In this document: in pieces, positions 15,568 through 25,400 of the stretch
Layout of the letters: the number at the start of each line of letters is the position of its first letter
Numbering within the stretch: the first letter of the stretch is position 1
From: an uncultured Ruminococcus sp.
Lineage (GTDB): Bacteria > Bacillota > Clostridia > Oscillospirales > Ruminococcaceae
Assembly: GCA_900538575.1 (NCBI GenBank)
Contig: UPZA01000009.1
Coordinates: 1 to 64,000 of the forward strand
Direction: 5' to 3'
DNA length: 64,000 bases
Notes under the pieces: generated by a model
Database searches by the model: none
Seen by the model: only the letters and a program-made list of their open reading frames with translations
Told to the model about the DNA's origin: nothing
Position numbers and translations under genes: made by a program

Positions 15568-16458
15568 ATGAAAAAATTATACTTTATTTTTAATTTACAG
15601 TCCGGAAAAGCAACAATCGCATCAAAGCTTGCAACTGTTATTGATATGTTTACAAAAGCCGGTTACGAGGTGACTGCCAGACCTACTCAGGAAAGAATGG
15701 ACGCTTGTGCAGCCGCTAAATATGCGTGCCGTCAGGGCTTTGACATTATAATTTGTTCGGGCGGGGACGGAACGCTTAATGAGGTTATTCAGGGAGTTAT
15801 GAAAACGGATGAGAAACTGCCGATAGGTTATTTGCCGACAGGCTCGACTAATGATTTTGCCAGAGGCGTAGGTATTCCCAAATCAATAATTGACGCTGTG
15901 CAATGGATAATTGACGGTAAACCGTTTCCATGTGATATAGGAAGCTTTAATGATAAATTTTTCACTTATATAGCCGCTTTTGGAGCGTTTACGGAAGTAA
16001 CATATGAAACGCCGCAGCAGGTAAAGAATTATCTGGGACATGCCGCTTATATATTGAATGGATTAACGCGTCTGACGAGTATACGTTCATATCATATGAA
16101 AATAACTACTGAAACTGAAGTAATTGAAGACGATTTCATTTTTGGCATGGTTACAAATTCTTCATCAATTGCCGGATTGCTTTCACTTAACGATTTTTTG
16201 CTTGACGACGGATTATATGAGGTAACGTTAATAAAAACACCTAATAATCCCCTTGATCTGCAGCGGATTATACACTCGTTATTAAATATTAACATTGATA
16301 TTGATACAGCGTATATAAAATCATTCAGAACTTCAAATATCTGCTTTGAATGTGATAATGAAATTCAGTGGACTATTGACGGCGAATATGGAGGAACCTT
16401 GAAAAAGGTTATTGTTAAAAATAATAAACAGGCCATAAGACTTATGGCAAATAAATAA
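15568..16458 (+). CDS. Diacylglycerol/lipid kinase family protein (YegS/DgkB-like)
   Basis: 296 residues. DAGK catalytic domain: start YFIFNLQSGK, nucleotide loop SGGDGTLNEVI (about 64), LPTGSTNDFARG, and a C-terminal YegS-type beta-sandwich with ECDNEIQWTIDGE. DgkB-like enzymes phosphorylate diacylglycerol and return it to phospholipid synthesis; relatives act on other lipids, so the substrate is not settled. Single gene with its own promoter and AAAGG ribosome binding site. Confidence 0.88.
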   Translation: MKKLYFIFNLQSGKATIASKLATVIDMFTKAGYEVTARPTQERMDACAAAKYACRQGFDIIICSGGDGTLNEVIQGVMKTDEKLPIGYLPTGSTNDFARGVGIPKSIIDAVQWIIDGKPFPCDIGSFNDKFFTYIAAFGAFTEVTYETPQQVKNYLGHAAYILNGLTRLTSIRSYHMKITTETEVIEDDFIFGMVTNSSSIAGLLSLNDFLLDDGLYEVTLIKTPNNPLDLQRIIHSLLNINIDIDTAYIKSFRTSNICFECDNEIQWTIDGEYGGTLKKVIVKNNKQAIRLMANK

Positions 16459-16515
16459 ATTTTAAGTATAATATAAATTGCTGCTTATGATGGCAGCATC
16501 AGAATGGAGATTCTT

Positions 16516-17727
16516 ATGAAATATTTAGTTGTACTTTATGACGGTATGGCAGATTATCCGATTGCAGAGCTTGGGAATAAAACGCCTTTAGAAGCTGCGT
16601 ATTGCCCTAATATGGATAAATTAGCTAAGAATTCTTTGGTGGGTACTATTAAAACCGTAACAGACGGATTAAAGCCGGGAAGCGATGTAGCTAATTTATC
16701 AGTGCTTGGATATGATCCCGCATTGTGCTATACGGGACGTTCTCCGTTAGAAGCCGGAAGTATAGGTATAGATATGAAGGAAACCGATGTTTCCCTTAGA
16801 TGTAATCTTGTTACTCTTACAGATGAAAAAAATTATGAGGATAAAACGATACTTGATTATTGTGCAGATGATATTTCAACTGAGGAGGCAGAACAGCTTA
16901 TTGATTTTCTGGCTGATAAACTTAATAATGATGAATTTAAGTTTTACAGCGGTGTAAGTTATCGTCATTGCCTTATTTGGAATAATGGTACTCTTGATAT
17001 CGGTGTACTTACGCCACCGCATGATATCACTGGTAAGGCTATAAAAAGCTATATTCCTTTACATCCTAATGCTAAAAAGCTTTATGATCTTATGAAACAA
17101 TCATATGAGCTGTTAAAGGATCATCCAGTTAATATTGCAAGAGCTGAAAAAGGGCTTCGTCCAGCTAACGGTATATGGCTATGGGGTGAAGGCGTAAAGG
17201 CTAATCTTGAAAATTTCAGGGATAAATACGGACTAAAGGCTTCAATGATTTCAGCAGTTGATCTACTTAAAGGAATTGGAAAGTTCTCGGGAATGAACGT
17301 AGTTAACGTTGAAGGCGCTACCGGTTACATTGATACTAATTTCCAGGGAAAGGCTGAAGCGGCAATTAATGAATTTAAAAGCGGTCAGGATTTTGTATAT
17401 ATACATGTTGAAGCTCCGGACGAATGTGGTCACAGGCATGAAATAGAAAATAAAGTTAAATCTATCGAGCTTATTGACAAGCATATTCTTGGACCTGTTA
17501 CAGATTACCTTGCTTCAGAAAATGAATCATTTAAGGTTCTGATAACACCCGATCATGCAACTCCTCTGTCGTTGAGAACACATACTAATGATCCTGTGCC
17601 GTTTATGATTTATAACAGCGCAGTGTCAAGTGAAGGGGTAGATACATTTAACGAGAAAACTGCAGGTGAAACAGGGCTGTTTATTGAAACAGGTCATACT
17701 ATAATGGATAAATTTATAAATAATTAA
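16516..17727 (+). CDS. apgM: Cofactor-independent phosphoglycerate mutase (ApgM type)
   Basis: 403 residues from the ATG at 16516 (GGAG 7 nt upstream; the ATG at 16504 overlaps the ribosome binding site). Alkaline-phosphatase superfamily layout: N-terminal metal Asp in VVLYDGMADYP, the Ser region SDVANLSVLGYDP, then HVEAPDECGH and TPDHATP with metal ligands. It converts 3- to 2-phosphoglycerate in glycolysis. The family is sometimes annotated as homoserine kinase type; that function is less likely. A strong terminator follows. Confidence 0.92.
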   Translation: MKYLVVLYDGMADYPIAELGNKTPLEAAYCPNMDKLAKNSLVGTIKTVTDGLKPGSDVANLSVLGYDPALCYTGRSPLEAGSIGIDMKETDVSLRCNLVTLTDEKNYEDKTILDYCADDISTEEAEQLIDFLADKLNNDEFKFYSGVSYRHCLIWNNGTLDIGVLTPPHDITGKAIKSYIPLHPNAKKLYDLMKQSYELLKDHPVNIARAEKGLRPANGIWLWGEGVKANLENFRDKYGLKASMISAVDLLKGIGKFSGMNVVNVEGATGYIDTNFQGKAEAAINEFKSGQDFVYIHVEAPDECGHRHEIENKVKSIELIDKHILGPVTDYLASENESFKVLITPDHATPLSLRTHTNDPVPFMIYNSAVSSEGVDTFNEKTAGETGLFIETGHTIMDKFINN

Positions 17728-17728
17728 A

Positions 17729-17761
17729 AAATAAGAGGGCTTTGAAGCCCTCTTATTTTTA
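17729..17761 (+). terminator. Terminator after the phosphoglycerate mutase gene
   Basis: 12-bp perfect stem ATAAGAGGGCTT / AAGCCCTCTTAT, 2-nt central gap, T-run after it. Confidence 0.9.
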
Positions 17762-17831
17762 CGTTATGTACTAAATATATATTGCCTATTTGTGCAGTAT
17801 GTGGATTTTTTATAAAAATATATTAAAACAA

Positions 17832-17861
17832 TTGAAATTAATGGTGAAAATATGATAAAAT
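17832..17861 (+). promoter_or_regulatory. Promoter of the first GH9 gene
   Basis: TTGAAA (17832-17837) and TAAAAT (17856-17861), 18-bp spacer. The start codon is 50 bp downstream. Confidence 0.65.
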
Positions 17862-17910
17862 ATACATGTCAAAGTAAGTACGGAATGTTTTTTCGAAAGG
17901 AAAGATTGTA

Positions 17911-19842
17911 ATGAAAAAAAATAATGCTGCAAGAAAAATGTTAGCCGCTTTTATTAGTGCCGCAACATTGTTTTCCTGCACCGCTGCTAGTACTCTTATA
18001 TCATCAACTGTAACTGCGGAAGACGGTTATGATTATGCAAAGGCTCTTGAATTGTCGCTTTATTTTTATGACGCAAATCAATGCGGCAGTGAAGTAAGTG
18101 ATAATCCTCTTACATGGAGAGATGATTGTCATGTATACGATTCGGAAGCGTCATTAAACAGCGCCGTTGGATTATCGTCATCGTCAAAAAGCTTTATTAT
18201 GAATCAAAACGGAGGATCTGATAAAGTCGATGTGTCAGGCGGATATCATGATGCCGGAGATCATATTAAATTCTCAATGACTATGGGATTTTCATGCGCA
18301 AGCTTAGCATGGTCGTATTATACATACCCGGAGTCTTATATTGACACCGGCAGTGAAGCTCATTTAATGGATATTCTTAAAACCTTTTGCGATTATTTCA
18401 TGAAAGTGACGTATCTTGACGACAGTAATAACGTAGTGGCGTTTTGTTATCAGGTAGCTTCAGAAGGAGAGGATCACAGTGTATGGACATCTCCTGAATC
18501 TCAGACAATGAGCCGTACTACATACTGGGCGGACGCTTCACATCCTTCTGCGGACGCCTCTGGTCAGATGGCAGCGGCGCTTGCGTCATGTTCATTAGCT
18601 TTTAAAGACAAAGCCCCGGAATATTCGGCAGAATGCCTTAAATATGCAAATGCGTTATCTGAATTTACAAAAAAATATCCTCAGGCTACATATGATGGAG
18701 TTAGTCCTATGTATTCTTCGGGAAGTCAGAAGGACGATATTGCATGGGCAGAGCTATGGTGCGCTCTCGCAAATAACGGAGGAAGCCTTCCGTCGTTATA
18801 TACGCCTACTTATCAGATAACTCAAAACGGTTGCTATAACGGAAGCGAATATGATTACCATTTATATTGCTGGGATAAGGTTTGGGCAGGATATGCCGCA
18901 TTATTGGCTGAAGTAGGATATAAGCAGGATATTTATCTTAATGAATTAAAATTCGAATTAAATAATAAAGGGGGACTTTCAACAAGCAAATACAATGCAG
19001 ACGGCTGGGGCGCGTCAAGATATAATTGTGCTTTGCAAATGGTTGCACTGCATATTGCAGATATAACCAATGATTCATCTTATGCCGATGCCGCTAAGTA
19101 TCAGATGGATTTTATACTCGGAAATAATCCGTCAGGAAAAAGCTTTTTGCTGGGATATGGAACTCAGTGGCCGACAAAGATACACCACAGAGCGGCTAAT
19201 CCGGGCAGTAACAGCGCTACAGACAATTCAGATGCGAAGTATACTCCTTATGGCTGCTTGGTAGGAGGTCCTAATTCAAACGGCGAGTATGAAGATAATA
19301 AGAATTCCTATTCGTGTACAGAACCGGCTCTTGATTATAACGGATGCTTTGCTTTGTCAATCGCAGGGCTTTATAGCAGATACGGGGGAGATGTAAATGC
19401 GGCTGATGAATTGATTAAAACTGTTTCAGAAATTGATGAAAATCATGAATTCGGAAAATGGTATAAGTCAGAGCCTATTCATCCTGTAACAACAGTAACC
19501 ACAGAACCTATTGTTACAACGACAGTAACTGAGATTACATCTACGTCGATAATAACGACTTCTGATGATACTTATACAACTACGATAGTTACAGATATTC
19601 CTCAGCCGGATACTATACCAGACGGTTCTAAATACGGAGATGCAAATTTAGACGATACAATAAATATTTCTGACGTAGTTGCTCTTAATATGTATTTACT
19701 TAACAGTTCGGACAATAGTTTATCAATCGAGTCAATAGCAAATTCTGATGTTGTAAGAGATAATATTATCAATACGGAGGACAGTCTATTACTTATGAAT
19801 TATGTGGCAATGATAGTTGGTGAAGATGTCTTAGGAAAATAA
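17911..19842 (+). CDS. GH9 cellulase with C-terminal dockerin
   Basis: 643 residues: signal peptide (about 1-35), GH9 catalytic domain (about 40-520), Thr-rich linker, type I dockerin (about 572-643). GH9 active-site motifs are intact: GGYHDAGDHIKF with the catalytic Asp pair, KIHHRAANPG, and TEPALDYNG with the acid Glu. No CBM3c or Ig-like domain is present, so this is the shortest GH9 here, consistent with an endoglucanase. The first dockerin loop has Asp for the usual Gly (DANLDD); the second has Val at loop position 3. RBS AAAGGAAAG. The second GH9 gene follows in the same direction. Confidence 0.95.
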   Translation: MKKNNAARKMLAAFISAATLFSCTAASTLISSTVTAEDGYDYAKALELSLYFYDANQCGSEVSDNPLTWRDDCHVYDSEASLNSAVGLSSSSKSFIMNQNGGSDKVDVSGGYHDAGDHIKFSMTMGFSCASLAWSYYTYPESYIDTGSEAHLMDILKTFCDYFMKVTYLDDSNNVVAFCYQVASEGEDHSVWTSPESQTMSRTTYWADASHPSADASGQMAAALASCSLAFKDKAPEYSAECLKYANALSEFTKKYPQATYDGVSPMYSSGSQKDDIAWAELWCALANNGGSLPSLYTPTYQITQNGCYNGSEYDYHLYCWDKVWAGYAALLAEVGYKQDIYLNELKFELNNKGGLSTSKYNADGWGASRYNCALQMVALHIADITNDSSYADAAKYQMDFILGNNPSGKSFLLGYGTQWPTKIHHRAANPGSNSATDNSDAKYTPYGCLVGGPNSNGEYEDNKNSYSCTEPALDYNGCFALSIAGLYSRYGGDVNAADELIKTVSEIDENHEFGKWYKSEPIHPVTTVTTEPIVTTTVTEITSTSIITTSDDTYTTTIVTDIPQPDTIPDGSKYGDANLDDTINISDVVALNMYLLNSSDNSLSIESIANSDVVRDNIINTEDSLLLMNYVAMIVGEDVLGK

Positions 19843-19852
19843 ATTAAATAAT

Positions 19853-19886
19853 GCAAAACGTCATTGTAAACACAATGATGTTTTGC
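19853..19886 (+). repeat. Intergenic hairpin between GH9 genes
   Basis: A 15-bp stem (one G-U pair) with a 4-nt AAAC loop spans 19853-19867 and 19872-19886. There is no T-run, and the next ribosome binding site (AAAGGGG) starts about 6 nt later. It looks like an mRNA-stability or processing hairpin rather than a terminator. Confidence 0.7.
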
Positions 19887-19906
19887 TGCGTAAAGGGGAA
19901 ATAATA

Positions 19907-22081
19907 ATGAAAAAAATTTTGGCTATAGCAGTATCTGCGTTAATGTCAATATCTGCTTTTATTCATCCGGTATATTTCGGATCGGATGTGGCAGAGGCTG
20001 CGGACGGTTCCTATAACTATGGTGAAGCTATGCAGAAATCACTTTTCTTTTATCAGGTTCAGCAAGCCGGAGAACTTCCAGATTGGAATCAGGTATCATG
20101 GCGTGATGATTCCATGCAAAACGATTATATTCCCGGAGGATGGTTCGACGCTGGCGATCATATCAAATTCGCATTAACCAATGCCTATTCTTCTGTTATG
20201 CTTGCATGGGGAGTTATAGAATATCGGGACGGATTGGAAAAATCGGGTTTGCTTGATTTATACAAAAAGAATCTCCAATGGTCTTTGGATTTCCTTGTAG
20301 ACTGTGATTTAGGTGACGAAGTAGTATATCAGATAGGGGAAATCGGTTTTGATCATAAATGGTGGGGTTCAGCGGAAGTATATCTTAATAAGCTTGAATT
20401 AATGGAAGGCAAAACAGAAAGACCATATTTTACTACTAAAGATTCAAACGTCACCGGAGAAATGGCGGCGGCTCTTGCAGCCGGTTATCTTGTGTTCAAG
20501 GATAGTGATCCTGAACTTGCGCAAACTTATCTTGAACATTCCAAAAACTGTTTCCGTATTGCTGATGAAACAAGGAGTGACGATGATACTCCGGCATCTG
20601 CTGATATGTATAAGTCGAGTCATTTTTATGATGAACTTTTTTGGGCGGCAAACTGGCTTTATATGGCAACAGGGGAACAATCATACCTTGATTTGTGTGA
20701 AACGGATTATATACCGAATCTCGGAAAAGAAGATCAGTCTACAGAGCTTAAATATACATGGGGAATGTGCTGGGACGATGTACAACAGGGCGCAACCTTG
20801 CTTTATGCAATAAATACCGGTGATGAAACATGGAAAAAGCAAGTATCAAAGCATCTCGACTATTGGACCGTAGGATATGGCGGAAAAAAAGTAAGCTATA
20901 CCCCGGACGGCCTCGCATGGCTGACAAACTGGGGAGTATTAAGACATGCGACTACCACAGCTTTTTTAGCATATGTATCCTGTGATGAACTTTTTTCAGA
21001 TGATAGCACACTTTATAAAAGATATATAGATTTTGCAGATTCTCAAATGAACTATTGCTTTGGCGATAACAATAATAATTACAGCTATGTTGTAGGCATG
21101 GGCGATGATTATCCGAAGGCATGGCATCATAGAACATCAAGCGGCGTATGGGACGATCAATGGACAATGTTAGGCAAGACAGAAGGAGACGGCGCTAAAC
21201 AGCATGCGCATATCTTATATGGAGCTTTAGTTGGCGGACCTAATCAGAACGGTGAATATACTGATGAAATAAACCAATATCAATACAGTGAGGTTGCTAT
21301 TGATTATAATGCTGCTTATACCGCCTCGCTTTGCGCAATGCTTTCAAAATACGGCGGCACAGCGGATCCGAGTTTTCCTCCGGTAGAAACGCCTAAGTGG
21401 GACGAATTTTATATTGAAGCATGTATAAATCAATCGAGCCAGAATTTTACTGAGTTAAAGGTTCAGGCAACAAATCACAGTGCATGGCCAGCCAGACTTA
21501 TAAAAAATCTTTCATATCGTTATTATATGGATTTGACTGAGCTTTTTGACGCTGGTTATACTCTTGATGATATAACGGTAAAAATAGGATATGATGAATT
21601 TCAAAATTGTACCGCATCAGGACCTATACAATATGATGGAAATATTTATTATGTTGAAATAACCTATGACGATGGAACTGTCATATGCCCGTCCGGTCAG
21701 TCAGAAAATCAGGGAGAACTTCAATTCAGAATATCTGTTCCTGACGCAACCAATTTTTGGGATCCGACAAATGATTATTCCTGCCAAGGTTTGGTATCTC
21801 AGGAATTAACTGTTACGGATAAAATAACAATGTATGACAATGGAGTATTGATTTGGGGAACAGAGCCGAACGGCAAGACGCCTGATGATAAGTCTGAATT
21901 AAAGGGAGATATAAATATTGACGGAAAATTTAATGTTGCAGATATTGTAATGCTTAATAATTATATTGTTAATTTAAGTGATATCAAAATATCAGAGCAA
22001 GGCTTTATAAATGGAGATATGGATGAAAACGACTTATTGAATGTATTTGATTCCGTATTGATGCGTAAAAATTTACTTTAA
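19907..22081 (+). CDS. GH9 cellulase with CBM3c and dockerin (processive endoglucanase type)
   Basis: 724 residues from the ATG at 19907 (AAAGGGG upstream). Signal peptide (about 1-30), GH9 domain (about 32-470) with GGWFDAGDHIKF, KAWHHRTSSG and SEVAIDYNAAY, then a fused CBM3c (about 485-650; YIEACINQSS, SYRYYMDLTE and the final LIWGTEPNG), then a dockerin (about 660-724). GH9-CBM3c enzymes are usually processive endoglucanases in which CBM3c feeds a cellulose chain to the active site. Its dockerin differs from the other three here: both loops are canonical. Probably co-transcribed with the preceding GH9 gene. Confidence 0.95.
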   Translation: MKKILAIAVSALMSISAFIHPVYFGSDVAEAADGSYNYGEAMQKSLFFYQVQQAGELPDWNQVSWRDDSMQNDYIPGGWFDAGDHIKFALTNAYSSVMLAWGVIEYRDGLEKSGLLDLYKKNLQWSLDFLVDCDLGDEVVYQIGEIGFDHKWWGSAEVYLNKLELMEGKTERPYFTTKDSNVTGEMAAALAAGYLVFKDSDPELAQTYLEHSKNCFRIADETRSDDDTPASADMYKSSHFYDELFWAANWLYMATGEQSYLDLCETDYIPNLGKEDQSTELKYTWGMCWDDVQQGATLLYAINTGDETWKKQVSKHLDYWTVGYGGKKVSYTPDGLAWLTNWGVLRHATTTAFLAYVSCDELFSDDSTLYKRYIDFADSQMNYCFGDNNNNYSYVVGMGDDYPKAWHHRTSSGVWDDQWTMLGKTEGDGAKQHAHILYGALVGGPNQNGEYTDEINQYQYSEVAIDYNAAYTASLCAMLSKYGGTADPSFPPVETPKWDEFYIEACINQSSQNFTELKVQATNHSAWPARLIKNLSYRYYMDLTELFDAGYTLDDITVKIGYDEFQNCTASGPIQYDGNIYYVEITYDDGTVICPSGQSENQGELQFRISVPDATNFWDPTNDYSCQGLVSQELTVTDKITMYDNGVLIWGTEPNGKTPDDKSELKGDINIDGKFNVADIVMLNNYIVNLSDIKISEQGFINGDMDENDLLNVFDSVLMRKNLL

Positions 22082-22088
22082 AATTAAT

Positions 22089-22120
22089 CCCCTTATCCTT
22101 TAATTATTTAAGGATAGGGG
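22089..22120 (+). terminator. Hairpin after the GH9-CBM3c gene
   Basis: CCCCTTATCCTT and AAGGATAGGGG pair with a single bulged T. The sequence after it (GAAATTTG) is only weakly T-rich, so it may be a stability hairpin or an inefficient terminator. Confidence 0.55.
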
Positions 22121-22210
22121 GAAATTTGTCGAATGCGATTTATTTATTGGTAATTATCCACAATTTTTAATGCGTATATTCATACAATCAAACGAAATTT
22201 ACAAAAAGAC

Positions 22211-22239
22211 TTTACAATAAAGTGTAATTATATTATAAT
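22211..22239 (+). promoter_or_regulatory. Promoter of the third GH9 gene
   Basis: TTTACA (22211-22216), 17-bp spacer, TATAAT (22234-22239). This implies a leader of about 185 nt before the ATG at 22431. Confidence 0.75.
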
Positions 22240-22305
22240 TAATACGAAAAATGGTTGTGTGAAATGTGACAAACAGGTCATATTGAACAAAGTTTTTGGA
22301 AAAAT

Positions 22306-22336
22306 AACAGCATGTAACTAAATTTTGCTGTTTTTT
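22306..22336 (+). promoter_or_regulatory. First terminator-like hairpin in the GH9 leader
   Basis: AACAGCA (22306-22312) and TGCTGTT (22326-22332) with a 13-nt loop, followed by a six-T run. It sits about 60 nt after the expected transcription start, inside the leader. Confidence 0.6.
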
Positions 22337-22358
22337 ATATGTTTAGTTTGATTTGTAC

Positions 22359-22407
22359 AAAAATCGAACCGGACAAAGCAAAGCACGCTGTGCTAAACGA
22401 TTTTTTT
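22359..22407 (+). promoter_or_regulatory. Second terminator-like hairpin in the GH9 leader
   Basis: Outer 8-bp stem AAAAATCG (22359-22366) / CGATTTTT (22398-22405) with an inner AGCAC/GTGCT hairpin (22382-22394), followed by T-rich sequence and then the ribosome binding site GGGAGGG. Two such structures between promoter and start codon suggest transcription attenuation. Confidence 0.6.
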
Positions 22408-22430
22408 ATTTTTTTGGGAGGGTAATAACA

Positions 22431-25400
22431 ATGCACAAGAGAATTGCTAAAGTGGTTACAGCAAGTCTTATGGCTGCTGCAATGCTTACTACAACAGTTG
22501 CGACTGTTGTTCCAATGAGCGTTTCTGCTGGTTTGTGTGTCGGTGAGACTGAGTTTAATAAGAAAGGTCTGCCATGGCATACTTGTGAAACTCAACCGGC
22601 AAAACAAACTTTTAAAATTGAAAACGGCGGTTATTCTGTAACTATTGTAAACCCAGGCGGTTCAAGCAGGGGCGGCGAATCAAGATGGGATCTTCAGTTC
22701 CGTCATAGAAAATTAAAGATTCAAAAAGGGCATACATACAAAATTCACTGGGAAGTAACCGCTTCAACAGCAGGCGAAATGGCAACGCATATTGCTACTC
22801 TTGACGGCGAGTCAACTGTTGTATGGCATAACAACTGCGGAATGGGTACAGGCGGAAATGAGTGGAATAATGTACAGATAAACGCAGGCAAAAATGTATT
22901 TGATTCAGAGTTTACAGCTAATGAAAGTATAGATGTTGCAGAATGGGCTTTCCATTACGGTGGATCAGGCGAATATCAGCCGCAGGATTGTTTTCCGGAA
23001 GGAACAACGCTGACATTTGATAATATGACTCTTGAATGTACGACTTGTCCGGACGGATATGCAGAAGGAACTTGTAACTGGGATCCGTCAGATAACTTTG
23101 GAGTTATTTCGCGTGATAACAGCAATTTAGAAAATAACTTTATATCCGTAAATCAGGTTGGTTATTTTACAAATCTTGATAAGAAAGCAACGCTTGGTGA
23201 TAATGCCGGCGCTGACGAAGACGATACAAAAATAACTTTGCCTGATACGGCGCTTGATTTTGAACTGGTTAATGAAAACGGCGAAACTGTTTATACCGGT
23301 AAAACAACTCCTAAGGGTAAGGACGAGGATTCAGGAGATAATGTTCATATTCTTGATTTTTCAGATTATAATACTCCTGGAACATATTCCCTTAAATGCG
23401 GTGATTACGTAAGTTTTCCATTTGAAATAGGCGATAATATTTATAGTGTTGAAGGTCATGATATGCTTACAAACGCTATGAACTATTATTATCAGAATCG
23501 TTCAGGCATTAATATTGAAACAGCATATATTACTTCACGCGATGATGAAAAGTCTTCATTAGCTCATGTAATGGGACATAACCCTGACAGTGCTTGGGTT
23601 CAGTCAAAATGGGAAAAATCCTATGACGGTATTTTTACTGAAGATCCTGATGCTGATATGACATATAAGATTGACGGCACAGGCGGTTGGTATGACGCTG
23701 GCGACCATGGTAAATATGTTGTTAACGGCGGTATTTCAGTTTGGACTTTACAGAACATATATGAAAGAGCTGTTGCTGAAGGAAACTCTGAAAAGTTTGC
23801 TAACGGTTCAGGTACAGTAGTAGTACCGGAAACAAATAACGATGTTCCCGATATCCTTGATGAAACAAAAGTTGAACTTGACTGGATGATGAAGATGGTT
23901 GTTAGCTCTTCTGATCCTTATTGGGGCAAATATGAAGGTCTTGTTTATCATAAGCTTCACGATCATAAGTGGACTGGTCTTGCTGTTCGTCCTAATGATT
24001 ATGAAGAAACATGGAAAACAACTCGTATTGTTAAACCGCCGTCATTTGCAGCTACTTTAAACTTTGTGGCTTGTGCGGCACAGGCAGCGCGCCTTTGGGA
24101 AGACATAGATCCTTCATATGCTAAGAAATGTCTGGATGCAGCTAAGAAGAGTTATGAAGCATATAAGAAACATTTCTATGAATATACAACTGCTGAAGCG
24201 ACAAATAAGACATCGCTCTATGCTCCTCTTGATCAGGCTATCGGCGGCGGCGCTTACGGCGATACAAATGTTAAGGATGACGCTTATTGGGCAGCTTGCG
24301 AGCTTTATGCTACAACAGGCGATTCTACATATTACGATGATATTAAGGGCTATTCAGAAGCTTTCCAGGTTGTTAAATCACTTGAGGGCGGTGAGAATAA
24401 CGGTTCATATGGTTCGTTTAACTGGGGAAATACCGCAAGCTTAGGCTCACTTACACTTCTTTTGAACAATAATGGCATAAGCGCAGATGAACTTGGCGAA
24501 ATCAAGTCTTCACTTACTGCAGCAGCAGATGATTATATTAAAACTGAAGATGAGCAGGGATATGGTATACCATATAAGAGCGCTACCTTTGAAGATCCGG
24601 TAAACATTGGTCCTGATATTAAGATAACAGGCTATGAATGGGGCTCAAATTCATTTGTAATCAACAATGCTATCACAATGGCATATGCTTATGATGTTAC
24701 CGAAGATACAAAATATCTTAACGGTGTAGTAACTGCTATGGACTATATTCTCGGACGTAATCCGCTTTCATTCTCATATGTTACCGGTTATGGTTCATAT
24801 CACCTTATCAGACCGCATCACAGATATTGGTCAAATGAGCTTGATCCTACTTTCCCGGAAGCGCCGGATGGTATTATGTCAGGTGGTCCTGGTTCAGGTA
24901 TGCAGGATCCGTATATAGGCGGTCTTGGATATGAGAGAGGAACATTAGCTCCACAGCGTTGTTATGTTGATTCAATTGAGGCTTGGTCAGTAAATGAGGT
25001 AACAATTAACTGGAATGCTCCTTTCGCATGGGTTGTTTCATTCCTTCAGGATGAAGCAAATGTTACTTCGGATGGACTTGTAGTAAATCCTAAGAATGTT
25101 ACAGTTGAAGTCGGTGCGGAAGATACTATTGAAGCAACGGTTAACGGCGAACATGTTGATGCTGATTTTAAATCAAATGATGAATCAATAGCAACTGTAA
25201 ATAATGACGGTACTGTTACAGGCGTTTCTGAAGGAACTACAACAATAACGGTTACTTATGGCGATAAGACTGCTACAGTTAATGTTACAGTAAAGCCTGT
25301 ATCAACAGACGATCCGACAAGTGGTACTGATGAAACTATTTCAACAGATGAAATTCCTGCAGATACTCACTGGGGCGATGTTAACGTTGATAGTTATGTA

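Noticed and set aside
15535..16515. Lipid kinase and phosphoglycerate mutase as one pathway
   Set aside because: They are adjacent and co-directional but have no metabolic link; proximity alone is not evidence.
22246..22410. Cyclic-di-GMP riboswitch in the GH9 leader
   Set aside because: A few bases look alike (GGACAAAGCAAAGC) but the conserved core and paired regions of the class could not be traced.
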